DNA from: Mesorhizobium escarrei
Lineage (GTDB): Bacteria; Pseudomonadota; Alphaproteobacteria; Rhizobiales; Rhizobiaceae
Length of the DNA: 33,564 nt
Direction: 5' to 3'
Assembly (NCBI RefSeq): GCF_935825525.1
Contig: NZ_CAKXZT010000148.1
Location: forward strand, 46,739 to 80,302
In this document: positions 24,387 through 32,254 of the stretch, piece by piece
Position numbering within the stretch: the first letter of the stretch is position 1
Layout of the letters: each line of letters starts with the position of its first letter
Program-made: the position numbers and the translations under genes
The notes under the pieces: generated by a model
What the model saw: the letters and a program-made list of their open reading frames with translations, nothing else
What the model was told of the DNA's origin: nothing
Databases searched by the model: none

Positions 24387-26513
24387 ATGCTCGACAAAGT
24401 CGCTGTCCGTAACGTGCTGGACAAGGTGAAGGCCGAGGAGCGCCAGGCGCTCACCGCGCCGGAAGGCAAACTGCTGTGCGATGTCTATGGCATCAAGGTT
24501 CCGCAGGAAGGTGTCGCCGGCAGCGCGGAGGAAGCAGCCAAGCTGGCGTCCGGCATGGGCTTCCCGGTGGTCATGAAGATCGTTTCGCCGGACATCCTCC
24601 ACAAGACGGAAGCCGGTGGTGTCATCGTCGGCGTCAAATCGGCCGACGAGGCGCGGGCCGCCCATGAGAAGATCATCGCTAACGCAAAGGCCTACAAGGC
24701 CAATGCCCAGATCTCCGGCGTACAGGTCCAGCAGATGCTGACCGGCGGCCAGGAGGTCATCATCGGCGCCGTCACCGACGGCTCCTTCGGCAAGCTTGTC
24801 GCCTTTGGCCTCGGGGGTGTGCTGGTCGAAGTCTTGAAGGACATCACGTTCCGCCTTGCGCCGGTAACGCGCGACGAGGCGCTTTCGATGCTCGACGGCA
24901 TCCAGGCGGCGGAGATGTTGAAAGGCGTTCGCGGGGGCGATCCGGTCAATCGCGACGCCCTTGCCGACATGATCGTGAGCGTTTCGCAGCTCGTGAACGA
25001 CTACCCTGAAATCTCCGAACTCGACCTCAATCCGGTTTTCGCTACCAAGGACGGCGCGATTGCCGCGGATGTGCGCATTGTCGTCGATTACAACCAGCCT
25101 GCACCGCGCCCGCGTCACAGCCAAGACGACATCGTCAAGGCAATGAACCGCATCATGCGGCCGCAGGCCGTTGCCGTGATCGGCGCCTCCGCCGAGGACG
25201 GCAAGATCGGCAATTCGGTGATGAAGAACCTCATCAATGGCGGCTACCAGGGCGAGATCTATCCGATCCACCCCAAGGCCGAAGAAATCCTGGGCTACAA
25301 GGCCTATCGCAGCGTCAAGGATGTGCCCGGCACGATCGATACGGCGGTTTTCGCCATTCCGGCCAAGTTCGTCGCCGGCGCGCTCACCGAGTGCGGCGAA
25401 AAGAGCATTCCGGGCGCGGTGCTGATCCCATCCGGGTTTGCGGAAGCCGGCGCGCCGGAACTGCAGGAAGAGATCGTCGAGATAGGCCGCAAGTACAATG
25501 TCCGGCTTATGGGGCCGAACATTTACGGCTTCTATTACACGCCCGCCAATCTCTGCGCCACTTTCTGTACCGCCTATGACGTGAAGGGTTCGGCGGCGCT
25601 GTCGTCGCAATCGGGCGGCATCGGCATGGCCATCATCGGCTTCTCGCGGTCGGCGAAGATGGGCGTTTCGGCAATCGTCGGCCTCGGCAACAAGTCGGAC
25701 ATAGACGAGGATGACCTGCTCGCCTTCTTCGAGCAGGACGAACATACCAGCATCATCGCCCAGCACTGCGAGGACCTGAAGGACGGTCGCGCCTTTGCCG
25801 AGGCGGCCAAGCGTGTGTCCAAGAAGAAGCCCATCGTCGTCCTGAAGGCGGGGCGCACTTCGGCCGGCGCGAAGGCGGCGTCGTCGCATACCGGGGCCCT
25901 GGCGGGCAACGACAAGATCTACGAGGACGTGTTTAAGCAGTCCGGCGTCATTCGCGCGCGCTCGTTGCGGCAGTTGCTCGAGTTCGCGCGCGGAGTGCCG
26001 GTGCTGCCGACGCCGAAGGGCGAGAATGTCGTCATCATCACGGGTGCGGGCGGTTCCGGTGTGCTGCTGTCGGATTCCTGCGTGGACAACGGGCTGAGCC
26101 TGATGTCGATGCCGGCCGACCTGGATACCGCATTCCGCAAATTCATTCCGCCCTTCGGTGCTGCCGGCAACCCCGTCGACATCACCGGCGGCGAGCCGCC
26201 GCAGACCTACAAAAACACCGTCAAGCTGGGGCTTGAGGACGACCGTATTCACGCGCTGATCCTCGGCTACTGGCACACGATCGTGACGCCGCCGATGGTC
26301 TTTGCAAAACTGATGGTCGAGGTGAAGGAAGAGATGACGGCCAAGGGTATCGAAAAGCCGATGGTCGCATCGCTGGCCGGCGACGTGGAGGTCGAGGAGG
26401 CGGCTGAATACCTCTACCAGCATGGCATTCCGGCCTACGCCTATTCGACCGAACTTCCCGTCGAGGTGCTCGGCGCCAAGTACAAATGGGCACGGGGTGC
26501 AGGCCTGCTCTGA
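24387..26513 (+). CDS. NDP-forming acyl-CoA ligase, beta-alpha fusion
   Basis: This 708-residue enzyme belongs to the acetyl-CoA synthetase (ADP-forming) superfamily. The N-terminal ATP-grasp (beta) domain spans about residues 15-235 (VVMKIVSPDILHKTEAGGVIVGV, ELDLNPVF). The CoA-binding domain runs from about 255 (RPQAVAVIGASAEDGKIGN) and the ligase domains follow, with phosphohistidine His501 in SSHTGALAGND. This beta-alpha order is reversed from the common alpha-beta type. The GPN loop reads MGPNIYG rather than GPNCLG, hinting at altered acid specificity. ATG 24387 is chosen because GGAGGA lies four bases before it; ATG 24375 is the alternative. Behind operator site 4 and next to sucCD, a role in charging oxalate or a related acid with CoA is likely but unproven. 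Confidence 0.88.
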   Translation: MLDKVAVRNVLDKVKAEERQALTAPEGKLLCDVYGIKVPQEGVAGSAEEAAKLASGMGFPVVMKIVSPDILHKTEAGGVIVGVKSADEARAAHEKIIANAKAYKANAQISGVQVQQMLTGGQEVIIGAVTDGSFGKLVAFGLGGVLVEVLKDITFRLAPVTRDEALSMLDGIQAAEMLKGVRGGDPVNRDALADMIVSVSQLVNDYPEISELDLNPVFATKDGAIAADVRIVVDYNQPAPRPRHSQDDIVKAMNRIMRPQAVAVIGASAEDGKIGNSVMKNLINGGYQGEIYPIHPKAEEILGYKAYRSVKDVPGTIDTAVFAIPAKFVAGALTECGEKSIPGAVLIPSGFAEAGAPELQEEIVEIGRKYNVRLMGPNIYGFYYTPANLCATFCTAYDVKGSAALSSQSGGIGMAIIGFSRSAKMGVSAIVGLGNKSDIDEDDLLAFFEQDEHTSIIAQHCEDLKDGRAFAEAAKRVSKKKPIVVLKAGRTSAGAKAASSHTGALAGNDKIYEDVFKQSGVIRARSLRQLLEFARGVPVLPTPKGENVVIITGAGGSGVLLSDSCVDNGLSLMSMPADLDTAFRKFIPPFGAAGNPVDITGGEPPQTYKNTVKLGLEDDRIHALILGYWHTIVTPPMVFAKLMVEVKEEMTAKGIEKPMVASLAGDVEVEEAAEYLYQHGIPAYAYSTELPVEVLGAKYKWARGAGLL

Positions 26514-26544
26514 TCTGAAACCGGATCTCGGCGCATCATCGCTC

Positions 26545-26563
26545 CCCGGCGCGTCGCGCCGGG
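26545..26563 (+). promoter_or_regulatory. GC-rich intercistronic hairpin
   Basis: CCCGGCGCG at 26545-26553 is complementary to CGCGCCGGG at 26555-26563. It sits between the acyl-CoA ligase and sucC genes without a T-run, so it is more likely an mRNA-stability or attenuating element than a terminator. Confidence 0.55.
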
Positions 26564-26602
26564 CCATTCGAAAATGTGCAAATCTTTCAGGGGTTTTCCT
26601 CG

Positions 26603-27802
26603 ATGAACATCCATGAATACCAGGCCAAGGAGGTGTTGCGGTCCTTCGGCGTACCGGTTCCGCAAGGCTTTGCTGCCACAACCATCGAAGAAGCCGCCGA
26701 GGCCGCGAGCAAGCTGCCCGGTCGCGTATATGTCGTGAAGGCACAGATTCATGCTGGCGGGCGGGGCAAGGGCAAGTTCAAGGAGCTTTCCGCCGACGCC
26801 AAGGGCGGCGTTCGCCTTGCCAAATCCTTTGTAGACGTCCGCGCCGACGCGGCCGAGATGCTTGGCAACACGCTGGTGACCCTTCAGACCGGTCCGTCCG
26901 GCAAGCACGTCAACCGCATCTATGTCGAGGAGGGCTCCGAAATAGAGCAGGAGTTCTATCTGTCGCTTCTCATCGACCGCGTCACCAGCCGCGTCTCGTT
27001 TGTGGTGTCCACCGAGGGTGGCATGGACATCGAGCAGGTCGCGCGCGACACGCCTGAGAAAATCGTCACCTTCCCCGTCGATCCAGCCACCGGCGTCATG
27101 CCGCATCATGGTCGCGCGGTGGCCAAGGCGCTCCGGCTTGACGGCGACCTGGCCAAACAGGCGCAGGCGCTAGCCGAAAGCCTGTACGCGGCCTTCACCG
27201 CCAATGACATGGAAATGCTGGAGATCAATCCGCTGATCGTCTCGAAGGACGGGAAATTGCGCTGCCTCGACGCCAAGGTTGGCTTCGACTCCAACGCGCT
27301 TGCGCGTCATCCCGACATCGCGGCTCTGCGCGACGAGACGGAGGAAGATGCCAAGGAGATCGAGGCCTCCAAATATGATCTCTCCTATGTCACGCTCGAT
27401 GGCAATATCGGCTGCATGGTGAACGGCGCGGGCCTCGCAATGGCAACCATGGACATCATCAAATTCTACGGCGCCGAGCCGGCGAACTTTCTCGATGTCG
27501 GAGGCGGCGCGACGGCCGAGAAGGTGGCGGCCGCCTTCAAGATCATCACCGCCGATCCCAATGTGAAGGGCATCCTCGTCAACATATTCGGCGGCATTAT
27601 GCGATGCGACGTGATCGCGGAAGGCGTGGTGACGGCGGTGAGGGAAGTGGGCCTCAAGGTGCCGCTGGTGGTGCGGCTCGAAGGCACCAATGTCGAACTC
27701 GGCAAACAGATCCTCAAGCAGAGCGGGCTCAACGTCATTCCCGCCGACGATCTCGATGACGCCGCCCAGAAAATCGTGAGTGCCGTCGGAGGGCTCAACT
27801 GA
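26603..27802 (+). CDS. sucC: Succinyl-CoA synthetase-type beta subunit
   Basis: This 399-residue ATP-grasp subunit starts at ATG 26603 with the family opening MNIHEYQAKEVLRSFG. All canonical landmarks are intact: VVKAQIHAGGRGKGKFKEL, EINPLIV, LDAKVGFDSNALARHPDI, NFLDVGGGATAEKV and NIFGGIMRCDVIAEGV. It closely resembles rhizobial SucC. It overlaps sucD by one base (TGATG). A housekeeping TCA-cycle copy would usually sit with mdh and sucAB. Placement behind a GntR-type operator site and an acyl-CoA ligase argues for a dedicated second copy, supplying succinyl-CoA as a CoA donor for oxalate, or for a malate-CoA ligase (MtkA) role. Sequence alone does not separate these. Confidence 0.92.
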   Translation: MNIHEYQAKEVLRSFGVPVPQGFAATTIEEAAEAASKLPGRVYVVKAQIHAGGRGKGKFKELSADAKGGVRLAKSFVDVRADAAEMLGNTLVTLQTGPSGKHVNRIYVEEGSEIEQEFYLSLLIDRVTSRVSFVVSTEGGMDIEQVARDTPEKIVTFPVDPATGVMPHHGRAVAKALRLDGDLAKQAQALAESLYAAFTANDMEMLEINPLIVSKDGKLRCLDAKVGFDSNALARHPDIAALRDETEEDAKEIEASKYDLSYVTLDGNIGCMVNGAGLAMATMDIIKFYGAEPANFLDVGGGATAEKVAAAFKIITADPNVKGILVNIFGGIMRCDVIAEGVVTAVREVGLKVPLVVRLEGTNVELGKQILKQSGLNVIPADDLDDAAQKIVSAVGGLN

Positions 27803-28719
27803 TGTCCATTCTCATCGACAGGAACACCCGCGTACTCTGCCAGGGCTTCACCGGCAAGACCGGCACCTTCCACAGCGAGCAGGCGATCAAGTACGGTACG
27901 AAGATGGTCGGCGGCGTCTCGCCGGGGAAGGGCGGCTCGAGCCATCTCGGGCTCCCGGTCTTCGACACGGTGATGGAGGCGCGGGAAGCAACGGGTGCGG
28001 ATGCGACAGTCATTTATGTGCCGCCCTTCGGTGCGGCCGACGCGATTTGCGAAGCGATCCAGGCGGAAATTCCGCTCGTAGTCTGCATCACCGAGGGCAT
28101 CCCTGTGCTCGACATGCAAAAGGTGAAGCGCGCGCTCTCCGGCTCGAAATCGCGGCTGATCGGCCCGAACTGCCCGGGCCTGATCACTGCGGGCGAATGC
28201 AAGATCGGCATCATGCCCGGCTCGATCTTCAAGCAGGGCTCAGTCGGCATCGTCTCGCGCTCCGGCACGCTCACGTATGAGGCCGTCTTCCAGACCTCGC
28301 AGCAGGGCTTCGGTCAGACCACGGCGGTCGGCATTGGCGGCGATCCGATCAAGGGAACGGAATTCATCGAAGTACTCGAACTGTTCCTTGCCGATCCCGC
28401 CACCGAATCCGTTGTCATGATCGGCGAAATCGGCGGCTCGGCCGAGGAGGAGGCCGCGCAGTTCCTGCGTGACGAAGCCCGGCGCGGGCGCTCCAAGCCG
28501 ATAGTCGGCTTTATCGCCGGCCGCACCGCCCCTCCCGGACGCCGTATGGGCCATGCCGGCGCGATCATTTCCGGCGGCAAGGGCGGCGCCGAAGACAAGA
28601 TCGCGGCGATGGAGGCGGCAGGAATCCGTATCTCGCCCACACCAGCGCGCCTCGGTACGACGCTGGCCGAACTGCTGGGGGGGCCGGCGCGTCAGCCGAT
28701 TCTTTCCAAGACCGGCTGA
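27802..28719 (+). CDS. sucD: Succinyl-CoA synthetase-type alpha subunit
   Basis: This 305-residue alpha subunit partners the preceding gene. The CoA-binding domain opens SILIDRNTRVLCQGFTGKTGTFHSEQAI. The phosphate loop GPNCPG is at 121-126, SRSGTLTYE is canonical, and the phosphohistidine is His251 in RRMGHAGA. Nothing in it suggests loss of function, in contrast to the diverged pair at 14637-16696. The start codon shares its A with the sucC stop. It ends the acyl-CoA ligase operon; the GntR gene follows after 133 bases with its own operator. Confidence 0.92.
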   Translation: MSILIDRNTRVLCQGFTGKTGTFHSEQAIKYGTKMVGGVSPGKGGSSHLGLPVFDTVMEAREATGADATVIYVPPFGAADAICEAIQAEIPLVVCITEGIPVLDMQKVKRALSGSKSRLIGPNCPGLITAGECKIGIMPGSIFKQGSVGIVSRSGTLTYEAVFQTSQQGFGQTTAVGIGGDPIKGTEFIEVLELFLADPATESVVMIGEIGGSAEEEAAQFLRDEARRGRSKPIVGFIAGRTAPPGRRMGHAGAIISGGKGGAEDKIAAMEAAGIRISPTPARLGTTLAELLGGPARQPILSKTG

Positions 28720-28795
28720 CCGCCTGGTTGGGGAGGCAAGCGATAACACTGGACAACTCGTTTCATCCTTGAGAATGACCGTACCTCAACAAATA

Positions 28796-28812
28796 TGGCA
28801 TTATACGTGCCA
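28796..28812 (+). promoter_or_regulatory. GntR-type operator site 5 (autoregulation)
   Basis: TGGCATTATACGTGCCA matches the TGGYAT-N5-ATRCCA motif with one deviation (GTGCCA for ATRCCA). An extra half-site ATGCCA follows at 28818-28823, 11 bases further on. It lies 41 bases before the GntR start codon, consistent with autoregulation. Confidence 0.6.
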
Positions 28813-28852
28813 GATACATGCCAGTTCGACTTCAAACGAGAGGTGCCTTGTC

Positions 28853-29587
28853 ATGAGTGGGAGAAGCCAAACGCGTTGGCCCCTTGCCGAAGAAGCGACT
28901 CCCGGACTCGTATTGGGGCCGTTGGCCGCCGAGCCCAATTTCAAGAGACGTATTTACGTGACGCTGAAGGAAGCGATCGCCAATATGGATATTTATGGCA
29001 CCACCGAGGACACGTGGCTCGACGAGCGTCAACTCGCGGAGCGCCTCGGGGTGAGCCGAACGCCAATCCGCGAGGCGATCGCGATGCTTGAGCAGCAGGG
29101 CTTTGTTAAGTCGATATCTCGCCGCGGCATCGTGGTGCTGCGTAAGACCAAACGGGAAGTGATCGAAATGATCCAGGTTTGGGCGGCTCTCGAAGGAATG
29201 GCCGCGCGATTGATTTCGCTCAACGCAAGCCGCAAGGAGATTGAGCAGCTTCGCAAGATTTTCGAGAAGTTCCATGACGGTCACAAACCGGCGGACTATC
29301 TCAGTGAATATTCGGAAGCCAACATCCAGTTTCACCAGACGCTGATCAAGATGACCGGCTCGAAGATCCTGCAGGAAATGACGGAGAACATCCTTCTGCA
29401 TGTGCGCGGTATCCGCAAGATCACAATCGGCCGTGACGATCGGGCAAGCCAGTCCATCAAAGATCACCTGGCGATCATTGACGCGCTGGAAAAGCGAGAC
29501 ACTGAACTGGCAGAGCAGCTTTGCCGCGACCATACTCTGGGTCTTGCGACCTATGTCGAAAAGCACAGCGAGGGCATTTGGACCTAG
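28853..29587 (+). CDS. GntR-family regulator with FCD domain
   Basis: This 244-residue regulator has an N-terminal winged helix at about residues 30-95 (recognition region DERQLAERLGVSRTPIREAIAMLEQQGFV). An all-helical FCD effector domain follows, with the expected metal/ligand residues in NIQFHQTLIKMTG and IKDHLAIIDALEKRD. FCD regulators commonly sense organic acids. The start at ATG 28853 sits after GAGAGG and gives normal family length; the open frame upstream is not homologous. A shared 17-bp dyad lies before this gene and before four other promoters of the oxalate genes, so this protein is the natural candidate for its ligand. Repression relieved by oxalate or oxalyl-CoA is the simplest model. 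Confidence 0.93.
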   Translation: MSGRSQTRWPLAEEATPGLVLGPLAAEPNFKRRIYVTLKEAIANMDIYGTTEDTWLDERQLAERLGVSRTPIREAIAMLEQQGFVKSISRRGIVVLRKTKREVIEMIQVWAALEGMAARLISLNASRKEIEQLRKIFEKFHDGHKPADYLSEYSEANIQFHQTLIKMTGSKILQEMTENILLHVRGIRKITIGRDDRASQSIKDHLAIIDALEKRDTELAEQLCRDHTLGLATYVEKHSEGIWT

Positions 29588-29755
29588 GACTGTGTTGCAA
29601 AGTTTAGCCTGACGGTCGTATGTCGGCCTGCGTCTTGTGCGACTGGAACCGGCGAAGATCTTCTGCCGTCGCCGTGTCGGGCGAGCGGCTGATGAAGGCC
29701 GCAAACGCCTTCATGCAACGGGTGGAGTCACGGCGCGTATCCTTGGTGGCTATGC

Positions 29756-29940
29756 CTATGCCGGCAAACCTGCCATACGCATGGCGTCGGTGACGTCATC
29801 GAGGATGTTCGACGCAATTCCTACGGCAGTGGACCAGCGCCTGATGGTGAAGTGCGGGTCGAGCGAGAGCAGCCGCCCAGCCGAGGCTTTTGCCTCGTCG
29901 AGCTGCCCGAGCCTGGCTAGCGCTGCCGCCAGCCATCCGG
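29756..29940 (-). pseudogene. Out-of-frame C-terminus of the TPR regulator
   Basis: Continuing the regulator gene one frame over, about 61 residues are open from 29940 to a TAG at 29756-29758. They begin GWLAAALARLGQLDEAKASA and continue LLSLDPHFTIRRW, the usual C-terminal TPR and ending of this protein family. In the frame used upstream, translation stops at 29917. A single missing base near 29940 explains the split. It may be a real mutation or a sequencing error. Confidence 0.75.
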
Positions 29941-31320
29941 CAGCATGCTGAAGCCGGGGTTCATCTCGACCGCCCTTCGGCCGGCTATGACGGCCTGCTC
30001 GTGCCGGCCGGACAGGAAATTGCCGAATCCGATGATGCCTTGCGGTACGCAGCTCATCGTGTCGAGGGGGTTCAGCCGTAACGCTTGCTCGCCCCAGTCG
30101 ATCGCCCTGGCGGCTTCGCCGCCATAGGCCACCGGCACGCAGCCGAAGGCATAGACGAGGGCGCAGGATGCGCTGAGCGCCAGGGCTGCCGCGAACGCCT
30201 CGTCGGCCAGTCTGCGGTCATGCTCCACAATGCCAATGGTGAACCCGGCCAAGGCAAGCGCCATCGCATCTCCCGAGCCGTGCTCGATCGCCGCATGGGC
30301 ATGGCGGATCGATTTTTCACGATTCTCCGCCTTCATGCCACCGCGCACAAACAGCGACTGATGCGCCCAGGCGGCAAAGCCGTGGGCAAGGGCATAGGTC
30401 GGCTCGATGGTGAGCGCCTGGTCGAGCAGCGGCAGCCCCTTGGCGGCGCCTTGCGGCATGAAGGTGTAGACATCGGGCAGTGCGCGAAGCAGGAGATCGT
30501 AAGCGTCGAGACTGTCGGGGCGCTTGCGCTTGACGCGTTCGATCTCGGCCCGGCGCAAATTGGGCTCGATAGCCGCGACCACGCTGACAGTGATCTCGTC
30601 CTGCAGCGCGAATACGTCGGTCAGGTCGCGGTCGTAGCGTTCGGCCCACAGATGGCTGCCATCCTCGGCGTCGATGAGCTGGCCGGTGATGCGCACGCGG
30701 CTGCCCACCTTGCGCACGCTGCCTTCTAGCACGTAGCGCACGCCGAGCTCGTGCCCGACCTGCTTCACGTCGACCGCGCGGCCCTTGTAGGTGAAGGAGG
30801 AATTTCGCGCGATGACGAACAGCCACCTTATGCGCGACAGGCCGGTGATGATGTCCTCGACCATGCCGTCGGCAAAATAATCCTGCTCGGGATCGCCGCT
30901 CAGGTTCACGAAGGGCAGCACGGCAATCGATGGACGGGCGGGAATGCCAGAGCCAGGCTTCGGTTGCTCCATCGAGGCGATCGCCCCTGCTTCCGACATC
31001 CGGACCTCCTCGCGGACAGTGCCGACAAAGCGAAGGCCCCTGCGCGGGATGGTGCGGATGAGGCGTTGCTCCTCGCCGCTGTCACCGAGCGCATTGCGGG
31101 CGGCATTGATGCGGCTGGCGAGTGTGGCGTCGGAAACGATGCGCCCCTGCCAGACCGCATCGACCAGATCGTCCTTGCTGACCACCCGCTCGCGATTGCG
31201 GATCAGATATTGCAAGAGGTCGAACACCTGCGGCTCGACGGAGATCAGGTCGTTACCGCGACGCAGTTCGCGGCGATCGCCGTCCAGAGCAAAATCCTCA
31301 AAAAGATACGGCAAAATCAC
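29917..31320 (-). CDS. Winged-helix/TPR regulator (CadC/adenylate-cyclase-like), frameshifted
   Basis: An OmpR-type winged-helix DNA-binding domain covers about residues 1-95 (YLFEDFALDGDRRELRRG to IRTIPRRGLRFVG). A TolB/FlgO-like segment follows (RPSIAVLPFVNLSGDPEQDYFADGMVEDIITGLSRI), then TPR repeats. Such proteins are often called adenylate cyclases but have no cyclase domain. I prefer GTG 31320, with GGAG just before it and the family N-terminus at this point; ATG 31353 is possible but lacks a ribosome site. The last residues (MLPDGWRQR) are abnormal because of a frameshift, and the true C-terminus lies in another frame (29756-29940). The gene diverges from an alpha/beta hydrolase, which it may control. 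Confidence 0.85.
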   Translation of the reverse strand: MILPYLFEDFALDGDRRELRRGNDLISVEPQVFDLLQYLIRNRERVVSKDDLVDAVWQGRIVSDATLASRINAARNALGDSGEEQRLIRTIPRRGLRFVGTVREEVRMSEAGAIASMEQPKPGSGIPARPSIAVLPFVNLSGDPEQDYFADGMVEDIITGLSRIRWLFVIARNSSFTYKGRAVDVKQVGHELGVRYVLEGSVRKVGSRVRITGQLIDAEDGSHLWAERYDRDLTDVFALQDEITVSVVAAIEPNLRRAEIERVKRKRPDSLDAYDLLLRALPDVYTFMPQGAAKGLPLLDQALTIEPTYALAHGFAAWAHQSLFVRGGMKAENREKSIRHAHAAIEHGSGDAMALALAGFTIGIVEHDRRLADEAFAAALALSASCALVYAFGCVPVAYGGEAARAIDWGEQALRLNPLDTMSCVPQGIIGFGNFLSGRHEQAVIAGRRAVEMNPGFSMLPDGWRQR

Positions 31321-31401
31321 TCGCTCCAGACCGCGCGGCAAATAGCCCGACATTGTAGCCGCGTCGTGGACGCAAAATCAAAGCGATCTCAATGCAAAAT
31401 C
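31289..31401. repeat. Four GCAAAATC repeats in two 22-bp-spaced pairs
   Basis: GCAAAATC occurs at 31289-31296, 31311-31318, 31372-31379 and 31394-31401. Spacing within each pair is exactly 22 bases, about two helical turns. The second pair extends to GCAAAATCAA in both copies. Direct repeats at such spacing are what OmpR-type winged-helix dimers usually bind. The pairs flank the start of the regulator gene and lie upstream of the divergent hydrolase. Confidence 0.6.
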
Positions 31402-31500
31402 AAGAGGTCCTGAAGTCCGCCTCAAAGCGCGCCCCTCAGGCCTGCCGCATAGTCTTCCTGCAACAAACGCTCAACCAATGATTTGAAAAGGAGAACTCAC

Positions 31501-32202
31501 ATGTCGAATACTGCAGCAAAGTCCGTCGTCCTCGTGCATGGCGGCTTCGTCGATGGCTCCGGCTGGGACGGCGTCTACCAGATCCTCAAGAAGGACGGCT
31601 ATGACGTGACTATCGTCCAGAACCCGACCACCTCGCTCGCCGACGACGTTGCCGTCACCAGGCGCGCCATCGCCGCCGCTCCCGGCGATGTCATTCTGGT
31701 CGGCCATTCCTATGGCGGCGTCGTGGTGTCCGAGGCCGGCACCGATCCGAAGGTGGCTGCCGTCGTCTATATCGCGGCCTTCGCGCCAGACGCGGACGAG
31801 TCGGTCTCGACCCTGATCGCCAACCCGCCGCCCGGAGCGCCGGTGCCGCCGATCCTGCCGCCCGTCGACGGCTTCCTGATGCTCGACAAGGCGAAGTTCG
31901 CCGCCTCGTTCGCCGCCGATGTCCGTCCCTCGCTCGCCTCCTTCATGGCGGATTCGCAGGTGCCGTGGGGTGTGGCGGCGCTCGAAGGCAAGGTCACCAC
32001 TCCAGCCTGGAAGGTGAAGCCCAGCTGGTACCTTGTCGCCACCGACGACAAGATGATCCCGCCGCCAGCGCAGCGCCAGATGGCCAGCCGCGCCAAGGCA
32101 ACGACCTTGGAAGTGCCCGGCAGCCACGCCGTCTACGTCTCCGATCCTGCTGCCGTCGCCAGCCTTATCAAGCAGGCGGCCGCCGATGTCAGCAAGAAGT
32201 GA
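31501..32202 (+). CDS. Alpha/beta hydrolase (esterase-like)
   Basis: This 233-residue soluble hydrolase starts at ATG 31501 behind AAAAGGAGAAC. Landmarks are the oxyanion segment VVLVHGGFVDGSGW, the nucleophile Ser70 in GHSYGG, the likely acid in VATDDKMIP, and the catalytic His in GSHAVYVSDP. It resembles short salicylate-esterase/hydroxynitrile-lyase-like hydrolases widely duplicated in rhizobia; the substrate cannot be told. It has no signal peptide. It diverges from the winged-helix/TPR regulator, a frequent pairing that suggests direct control, and is followed by a strong terminator. Confidence 0.9.
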   Translation: MSNTAAKSVVLVHGGFVDGSGWDGVYQILKKDGYDVTIVQNPTTSLADDVAVTRRAIAAAPGDVILVGHSYGGVVVSEAGTDPKVAAVVYIAAFAPDADESVSTLIANPPPGAPVPPILPPVDGFLMLDKAKFAASFAADVRPSLASFMADSQVPWGVAALEGKVTTPAWKVKPSWYLVATDDKMIPPPAQRQMASRAKATTLEVPGSHAVYVSDPAAVASLIKQAAADVSKK

Positions 32203-32217
32203 ACCGGCCATGATGGA

Positions 32218-32254
32218 CGGCCTGGACGCCCGGCGGCGCCCAGGCCGTTTTTTT
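32218..32254 (+). terminator. Rho-independent terminator
   Basis: CGGCCTGG (32218-32225) pairs with CCAGGCCG (32240-32247), enclosing a GC-rich loop, and is followed at once by seven T residues (32248-32254). It lies 15 bases after the alpha/beta hydrolase stop. Confidence 0.9.

Noticed and set aside
23745..26744. A 999-residue open frame on the - strand
   Set aside because: It is the antisense shadow of the TerC, acyl-CoA ligase and sucC genes; high GC at third positions opens long frames on the opposite strand. It shows no family motif.
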